Assembly (NCBI GenBank): GCA_026120185.1
Contig: JANUWF010002362.1
Span: forward strand, 2,383,001-2,447,000
Origin: Voacanga thouarsii
Lineage: Eukaryota > Streptophyta > Magnoliopsida > Gentianales > Apocynaceae
Length of the DNA: 64,000 bases
Direction of reading: 5' to 3'
In this document: positions 57,770-64,000 of the stretch, one piece after another
Position numbering within the stretch: position 1 is the stretch's first letter
Layout: each line of letters begins with the position of its first letter
Made by a program: the position numbers and the translations under genes
Notes under the pieces: generated by a model
Told to the model about the DNA's origin: nothing
Database searches by the model: none
The model's input: the letters and a program-made list of their open reading frames with translations, nothing else

Positions 57770-60079
57770 CCGAAATGGTTATTCCAACCATGGCCATTTT
57801 GTTCTTCTTCCTCCTTGGACGAACTAAGCTTTCCAAGCATGAGGATTCTTTTGAAACGTCTTCAAGGTGGTCATTATTCAAGTAAGCCTCTTCAATCTTC
57901 TCTTAAAATTTTAGATTCATGTCTTTAGGATGTTATTGGAAAAGGATGGATTATGATTAGAGTTTTAACATCTGTTTTTGTGATGGAGTTGAGATTGAAA
58001 CATGAGAATGAATGTGTTTATATGATGAAGTTGGGATTGATGCATAAGGATGATTGATCTTGGTTGAATCTTATGATGTTTTAGGGTTTGTTGTATGCCT
58101 TCATGTCATAAGTAGTATGAATGATTAAGCATGTTAGAGATTATGTCACCTTTAGTGAATAGGGTTTTATGTTCTTGTATTCTTGTTGAGGCCATGAATA
58201 TGATTATGCATAGTGGGGTTAGGATCATGTGTTGGTAGATTTGGATCTATGCTTTTATTCATGATTTGGATGTTTTGTTGATTAGTGTAGAATGTATGTT
58301 CATGATTATGGTTAGTAATAGGAATTATGATCATGACCTTGTTGTTCCTAAGCTAATTAAGTTAGCCAATTTTATTTCATCAATAAAATGATTAATACTA
58401 CAATTTCTTCTAATGATTTCGAAAACCCTAGGAAAATGTGGATTTGGACTACTACATAAAATAATGATATTTTAGTCAAATAAATGATAGCTTTTATTAA
58501 AGAAATAAAATATATAAATATTATATATGATAATAATATCAAATAAAGCTTTTTATATAAATAATCATAATAGGTAGAATATTAATCTTATAAGTCATAA
58601 ATTCATAAGTACTAATAAAATTTATTTATTATCTTTTAATCAAAACATATAAAGATTTACTTATTATTAATTTTATTTACCAATTATTTTCTAATCATTA
58701 ATGGATTATTTTTTTAAATAATATCATCAAGGACCTAGGACCCGTCATCAAATGAACCCTAGTTTATTTATAACAAAATTTAAACCTACAACTTATTAGT
58801 AACTATTTCACAAACCCTAGTTATTTTAATATCAAGCTAGATTTATTTTATAAACCCTTTATTTATTATCTAGCCTTAAAGTTTAGGACACTAGGGTCAT
58901 GATTGTAGTAAGTTGAGCTAGGATTATTTATGAAAGTAAAATTTTAGCTTGAGTTTAATTATAGCTTGTGTTTACCCCAGGCGAGGTTAAGTCAGCTTTT
59001 GGAGATCTTTATTTTATCTCGAGCAAAGGATCAGGTAAGTTCCTGCATAAAACTTGTTTGTTGTAAAAAGTTATTATGGCAAGCTAAACACGAAGTTTGT
59101 GAACACTGATTTGGTAAAGGCAATTAGGGAGTTCATTTTCTTGTTTCAATTAAACCAATTATTTGAAAAACAACAAGCAGTTTTATTCAAACACTAAACT
59201 GTTTCTAAAATTAACTTTGACAAGAACTTTGGAAACCCTTGATTACCATTTTCAAGTAAAGCTATATTTTATCAGTTTTCTCCCAAGTGGGACAAACTAC
59301 GTTGAGTACTCAATAAGGGTAAGCTAGTAGTATTAGTTTTGAATAGCAAGAGTGAGTCTTCTGGCAGGAAGCCACCTCCAGAAGATGAACTCAACTTAGA
59401 GAAACGTCAGTACTACTTAGTCATGCCGGTCCAAGCTAGCAAGTTTCAGTCATGTGGACTGTGTATTGCTGGAGTGGACAACCGATTTTGTTTGGGTGTA
59501 GAGAAGGAGGAGTATCTTACCCGGTAGGCCGATCACCTACCTTTTGTCAATCTGCACAAAGTGTGGCATTCTGACCGTTGTATGGTTATGGGGCCCAACG
59601 TGTGGTAACCCATGGCCGCCCTTTTGAGTGGTTGATGTTATTGTATACGTATGATTGGAAAAGCTAAAACACCACACTTGATTTTGAGCATTGTTTATTG
59701 CTTGTCAGTATTTTTCTTCTGAAGTTCTTACACCTTGCATTCAAGAACTGTTTTCACTGGACACTCAAAGCACACACGGACTTATTGAGATTTTTATCTC
59801 ATCACCCTTTTACCATGTTTTCAGGTCGGTCCTGCTGTGGAGATGAGTTGATAGTTTGTGCTTGCGTGAAGGCCTTGTGTTATTTTCTTTATGTATTGCT
59901 TTGAGAGACGAGAGTATTCAATGTATTTATGGATTTTTCTTGAATTTTTGGATTGTAATAAGTTTTAATTTTGAAGTATTATTTTATTTTTGTTTGTGTG
60001 ACCTAGTTATAAAGACCCTTTGTCCTTTGGACAGGGCAACATCCCCGACCCTGTTGGGCCTAGGTAGTGGGGTGTTACA

Positions 60080-60396
60080 TAGCCGCCATCTTTTTTTGCT
60101 AACACAGGAAATTTTGGTGCTTGAGTATTCCTCTATGTGGATTACTGTTAGAGATAATCACACACTATGATTATAGTGGTTAGACGTTCAACCCATGTGG
60201 AATTTGCACAAGAGGATTGCTGGATCGCGCCCCGACTAGAAGAAGATATTTTGTTCTTCGGATGATCAAACAAAGGTAAAAAGTTGTTACATTTATTATC
60301 TTTATGTTTTGTTTTCCACACATAGGTGGGTCCTGGGATGGTATCTCATTTATTTTCCACTACGCCGTATAGGATACGAGCCTGAGATACCCAACA
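60080..60396 (+). repeat. Copia-C solo LTR, 3' segment
   Basis: Resumes at TAGCCGCCATCTTTTT (copia-B: 35498 on). Carries the hairpin with one mismatch (60154-60174) and ends CCCAACA before the TAAAT duplication. Confidence 0.9.
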
Positions 60397-60401
60397 TAAA
60401 T

Positions 60402-62821
60402 AACATGTTAATCTATCCACGAACATAGACTTGAATTAACATATACTACAACATGGATGATCTTCTACTAGGCATAATATTATCTATGGCTTTATTGAAA
60501 AATAATATCATGAAGTCCTAATCAACAATGGTGGCATAATATCTAACATACAACAAAACATCCATAAATCTCTTTAATCATGATGAACATATAGTGATTC
60601 TAAAGCAAAATCTATAAAGCACAACATTCATTCCAATTCTCATGTCTTAACTCCATCCCCTTCACCCACATACATATCATCAACCCCTACTTTATTCAAT
60701 CAACCTATCAACATCTAAGAGTCTTGATTCTGAGAATTAAAGAGGAGATTAAGAAAGATATACTTGATTGATACTCATTTGATGAAGGATTCTCCTTGCT
60801 TAGTGAAGATCCTTGAGTGCTTGATGGCCTTTAGTGGTCCAAAAGTTGTCCATGGTTGATCATCAACATTTCGGCCAACAGAGGGGAGGAGGGTAAGAGA
60901 GGAATGAACGAGAATAGAAATGGAAAATAGAAGTTAAATAAAAGAAGAAGAACAAGAAGATTGTTCTTATTTTACCTTTTTTGTGTTTACCTTTTTAGTA
61001 TTCTTCGAATCTTCAACAAAAGAGGATAGTTTGATCCGTTCGAAAGTTCAACTTTGTGTGTTTTGGTGTTATAAAGTGCTGCAATGAAGAATATAGGTTG
61101 AATATTGATGATCTAGAGAGTTTGGGAGTGATTGGGGGTGTTTATGAGTGGTTTAGGCTTGAAGATGTGAAGTGTGTGTTCTTAGTATTCTTGAGAGGAC
61201 ATGAATTTTGTGTGTGTTTGTGAGTGTGATAGCCAAATGGCTTAGACCAGGAGGAGCTTTTCATTATCCAAGAATGAGAGAGAGATTTTTATATATTTTT
61301 TTTTTAATTTAAATTGAGAGAAAAGTGGAGTTGTTTAAGGTATAGGATTGGTTAATGGTGTTTGCTCTTGGAAGGTTTCTTATTCTTCAATGGTGTATGG
61401 CTGAATTAGCTATGTTTCAGCCAAAGGATAGGAAGTTGTTTTAGACTTAAGGCTAGCTGAAAATAGATATGAAATGGCAGAGGATTTTCTGGTTTTATCA
61501 ATTAGCTGAAGGAGTGTTTTAATCTTGCAAAATCTAGAATTTTAATTTGAATTTTGAACAAGTTTGGATAGAGTGAAGATAGGAGCTTTTTGAGGTATGA
61601 TAATGGAGTTCTATTACTCAAGGTTGGTAGAGAAGCCAAGATGTTCAATTCATGGCTGTACAAGGGCCGAAATTTAGTAAGATTTGCTGAAGAATTTCGG
61701 CCTTAGCATTGAAGAGACAAAGCTGGAAAATTTTCTGAAATTGAAGCTCAAGAACACTTGGAATTGAAATGGTTTTGATGCAGAATTTTTGGTCCACTTT
61801 GGCACAATTTTGCAGCTAGATTTTAAGGGTGTTTGAAGGTCTTTTAATGGTAATTTTCCAACCTTCATCTTGAAGAAGAACAAAAGAAGTTCCAGCTGTT
61901 CATATGTTCTAACGAGTGGCTTCAAGTTCATGTTCAATGTTGCTAGTTTACTGAAAAAAATTTCTGGTTTGGCATTGTTTGTAAAGCTCCAAAAATTCAA
62001 GGTATTCCATCCTTCTTCCCCACACAAGATGGTTAGTTTTCTTGCAAGAATTGGGTAGGAAAGCTTGCTGCAATTTTTTAAAACCGCCTTGAAGGAAATC
62101 TGGAAAATTTTCTAGATTTTTAACCAAAACATGAACAAGATGAAGATGGAGTTTTGAAGGAATAGCTATGGTGTATTTTCTAGGAACCTCCCCCTATTTT
62201 TCCTCCTTAGTTTTGGCCATCTCTATCCTACAAGAGCTGGGATTTTCAAATTTCTAAGCTAGGAAATTATCTTAGAATTTTTATGATTAAAAATGGTAAA
62301 GAATCAAAAGTAGTTTAAATTTCAAATATGTTTGAACAAAGCTAGCAAAATTAATAGGGACAAGAATTCTTCTAGAATTCTTTTTAGTACAAGATCACAT
62401 GGTCAAAACATTACCATTATGTCTTCCTTAAGACAACGTTCCTATCTTTAAGGAACGTAAGGAAAATGAAAATTCAAACATAGCTAAGATAAATATGAAT
62501 AAAACTTAAGTAATGGGATTTGATCTCAAGACTTTAGAGATTAAGTCACAAAACTCTAATCACTTAATCACATTAACTCTTATTTTTATTTTTTCAACTA
62601 AATATTCTTCTTATCTAAACCTCAAGCCATCTTCCTATTCCAACTCCAAGCAAAATTACCATATTACCCTTTCTACTCAACAAGCACAAACAAATCATAT
62701 CTCCTATAAACTAAAATTCTAAGGCACACAAAAATCGTTCAAGTGATTTATTTTATGCACGATGACGTGATATGAATCCCATCCCTCTTACTCTAGGGTA
62801 GGCTTTAGGTGGGGTTTCACA
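60402..62821 (-). repeat. Gypsy-2 5' LTR, proximal segment
   Basis: Continues with AACATGTTAATC (compare 32813) and ends GGGGTTTCACA. It contains the intact counterpart of the copia-B insertion site (about 61684-61705), and about 340 bases absent from the other LTR (62152-62488). The minus-strand frame at 61674-62027 is LTR sequence without a recognisable domain. Confidence 0.92.
62507..62580 (-). other. tRNA-like module in gypsy-2 5' LTR
   Basis: On the minus strand GTGATTAAGTGATTAGAG and GAGATCAAATCCC, 241 bases into the LTR. It is more decayed than 43550-43624. Confidence 0.5.
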
Positions 62822-63415
62822 GCATTAGTTCGAGAGCATCTGCTTAAGATGATTGCTTACTTCGAGCAGGCCGAGTTCCGAGGCATGACAATAGATCCTG
62901 AGAGCAAAATTGACATAGTTCTTAAAACTCTGCCTGATTCATATTCTCAGTTCAAGTTGAACAACAACATAAATAAATTAGATATGAATCTCACGAAGCT
63001 TATGAATGAGCTCCAGGCAACAGAGAAGATCATGAAGCTCGTGTCAAAGGTTTTGGTCTCTCATTCTGCTTCTTCTTCTTCTTTTGGAATTAAGGCAAAG
63101 CCTAAGAAATACAAGAAGATGAAGGTTCAGAACAACTCAAAGGCCCATCCCATAGCATTTGGTCAGGCCAAGCCCAACAGGAAGCCCAAAATCAAATGTT
63201 TCAAATGTGGCAAGAAGGGGCATTGGAAGAAAGATTGCTCGGACTTCTTAGCCAAGTCTACTTCAAGTATTGCTCAATACATAGAGTCTATTTTAATGGT
63301 TGGATTAACATTCTCCTGGATAGTTGATTCTGGAGACACTAACCGTGTTGTAACTCTTTGCAGGGGTTCAGAAGGACAAGAAGACTTAGTAAGGGTGAGT
63401 ATGGACTTCAAGTAG
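62822..63415 (+). pseudogene. Copia-D gag C-terminal part and protease start
   Basis: Resumes gag with LVREHLLKMIAYFEQAEFRG and LPDSYSQFKLNNN. A basic Ser/Lys-rich linker follows, then an intact knuckle CFKCGKKGHWKKDC (about 63198-63240). The protease site reads WIVDSGDTNRVV (usual DSGATNHV). The frame stays open from the junction to TAG near 63413. The first five bases GCATT are the second copy of the gypsy-2 target. Confidence 0.9.
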
Positions 63416-64000
63416 GCAATAGAGCAAGAATATAGGCTGAAGCAGTGGGAGATCTTGAGCTTATTTTTTATTGTAATAGGAAGTTGGTTTTAAACAATAT
63501 TTTATATGTTTCTTATTTTAAACAAAATTTGATTTCAGTTTCCAAATTGATGAATCAAGGATATTTTGTTTCTTTCCATTATGGTATTTTCATCAGTAGA
63601 TATGGCAATTTAATTTGTACAGGAAACATATATGAAAATCTTTTTTATATACATCCTATTCAAAATCAAGTAAACAATACTCAAACTAAACCTGATAATA
63701 AAAAAGAGAAAGGCCATATTAAATAACTCATATTTGTAGCATCTAAGAATGGGACATATAAATCCCAATCGGATTCAGAAGCTAATCCATGATGGGCCTT
63801 TACGTTCATTGAGATTAGAAGAATGGCATCAGTGTGAATCTTACCTTAAAGGTAAAATGACCGAAAGATCATTTATCAAAAAGGCAAATAGAGCCACCGA
63901 ATTACTAGCACCAGTTCAAACGGATATTTGTGGTTCGATGACTATACCAGCTAGAGGAGGCTACGAATACTTCATCATTTTCACAGATGATCATACTCGT
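63416..64000 (+). pseudogene. Copia-D pre-integrase and start of integrase, cut by window edge
   Basis: Frame 63445-63726 reads LVLNNILYVSYFKQNLISVSKL, a normal copia segment. After a frameshift the zinc-binding part reads HLRMGHINPNRIQKL ... CESYLKGKMTERSF, with Tyr for the last Cys and a stop in place of Trp before HLRMGH. The core begins PVQTDICGSM with its Asp, and GGYEYFIIFTDDHTR reaches the window end. Confidence 0.87.

Larger units (their letters stand above)
51768..60079 (+). mobile_element. Gypsy-3: Tekay/Del-like element lacking 5' LTR and gag start
   Basis: Begins abruptly inside gag (homology to gypsy-1 from position 335) and runs through to a full 3' LTR. TAGCC stands on both sides (51763-51767 and 60080-60084). 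The copia LTR reads continuously across if the element is removed. This is the best preserved pol in the window and the youngest layer of the nest. Confidence 0.9.
55785..60079 (+). repeat. Gypsy-3 3' LTR (4295 bp)
   Basis: The best preserved LTR of its family here: TGTGAAACCCC at the start and GGGGTGTTACA at the end, which form an imperfect terminal inverted repeat. Collinear with 4384-8628 and 13258-17526. It has donor-like CAAGGTAAGCATG at about 57609 and acceptor-like TGTTTTCAGGTCGGTC at about 59815. Confidence 0.95.
50292..60396 (+). mobile_element. Copia-C: solo LTR of the copia-B family, split by gypsy-3
   Basis: Segments 50292-51767 and 60080-60396 together make one complete LTR. It begins TGTTAGTGTTGTGCCC and ends GAGATACCCAACA, with a perfect TAAAT duplication outside (50287-50291, 60397-60401). 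No internal copia sequence remains, so LTR-LTR recombination removed it. A pyrimidine tract that is CTTTCTTCTCTCTATCTCTCTCG-like in copia-B has expanded here into a long microsatellite. Confidence 0.92.
30814..62821 (-). mobile_element. Gypsy-2: Tekay/Del-like element, RT deleted, carries three younger insertions
   Basis: Minus-strand gypsy element inside copia-D gag, with flanks GCATC (30809-30813) and GCATT (62822-62826), a 5-bp target duplication with one transition. Both LTRs are present but each is split by a copia insertion. Interior 43867-48464 holds chromodomain, integrase, RNase H, protease, gag, a leader ORF and the primer site. LTR ends are TGTGAAACCCC and GGGGTGTTACA on the minus strand, the same termini as gypsy-1 and gypsy-3, so it is a related but distinct lineage. 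Confidence 0.93.
26993..64000 (+). mobile_element. Copia-D: outermost Ty1/copia element of the nest, 3' end outside window
   Basis: Consists of a 5' LTR (26993-28781), primer site (28784-28796), leader, gag first part (30405-30813), a 32 kb insertion of gypsy-2 (30814-62821), then gag continuation, protease and the beginning of integrase (62822-64000). Removing the insertion and one copy of the duplicated GCATY target restores an unbroken reading across the junction (KVEGA then LVREHLLKM). RT, RNase H and the 3' LTR must lie beyond 64000. Confidence 0.92.

Overview
The window looks like nuclear DNA of a flowering plant. It is AT-rich, and I found no recognisable host gene, rRNA or intact tRNA gene. 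Almost everything recognisable is LTR retrotransposon, mostly decayed. The element types are typical of plants: Ty3/gypsy elements with a terminal chromodomain and roughly 4.3 kb LTRs (Tekay/Del-like chromovirus), and Ty1/copia elements with roughly 1.7-1.9 kb LTRs and initiator-tRNA-Met primer sites. Every gag-pol copy carries stops and frameshifts. Many stops sit where a related copy has CAG, CAA, CGA or TGG, as expected from cytosine deamination in long-methylated DNA.

Left part (1-26992). Gypsy-1 (+, 1-8628) is cut by the window edge: gag, protease, RT, RNase H, integrase, chromodomain, polypurine tract and a 4.2 kb 3' LTR. Then come an acidic ORF remnant (8686-8961), a degenerate CACTA transposon end with subterminal repeats (9129-9395), the 3' half of copia-A (-, about 9396-13257), a solo gypsy LTR (+, 13258-17526), an unrecognised stretch, and a two-LTR element with only gag/protease coding remnants and a perfect TTTTG target duplication (-, 18119-23375; here 'TR-GAG-like'). 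AT-rich filler with a strong hairpin, a copia LTR fragment (-, about 24095-25357) and a poorly preserved LTR-like stretch follow.

Right part (26993-64000) is one nested stack that can be resolved with target-site duplications. Copia-D (+) starts with its 5' LTR at 26993. Its gag is split at codon level between 30813 and 62822 by gypsy-2 (-, 30814-62821; TSD GCATC/GCATT). Gypsy-2's 3' LTR was hit by the complete copia-B (+, 34105-43077; TSD TTTTG). Its 5' LTR was hit by copia-C, now a solo LTR (+, 50292-60396; TSD TAAAT). Copia-C was in turn split by gypsy-3 (+, 51768-60079), which lacks its 5' LTR and the start of gag. Gypsy-2 has also lost its RT by an internal deletion.

Points beyond routine annotation: (i) a tRNA-like module with A and B boxes about 242 bp inside all five gypsy LTRs; (ii) a bipartite GGYGCC module of about 45 bp, repeated in the leader or LTR of three different elements; (iii) a leader ORF upstream of gag in gypsy-2; (iv) a 9-bp perfect hairpin in the copia-B/C LTR; (v) possible splice signals inside the gypsy LTR. 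Positions and comparisons were made by eye. Boundaries called approximate are uncertain by tens of bases.
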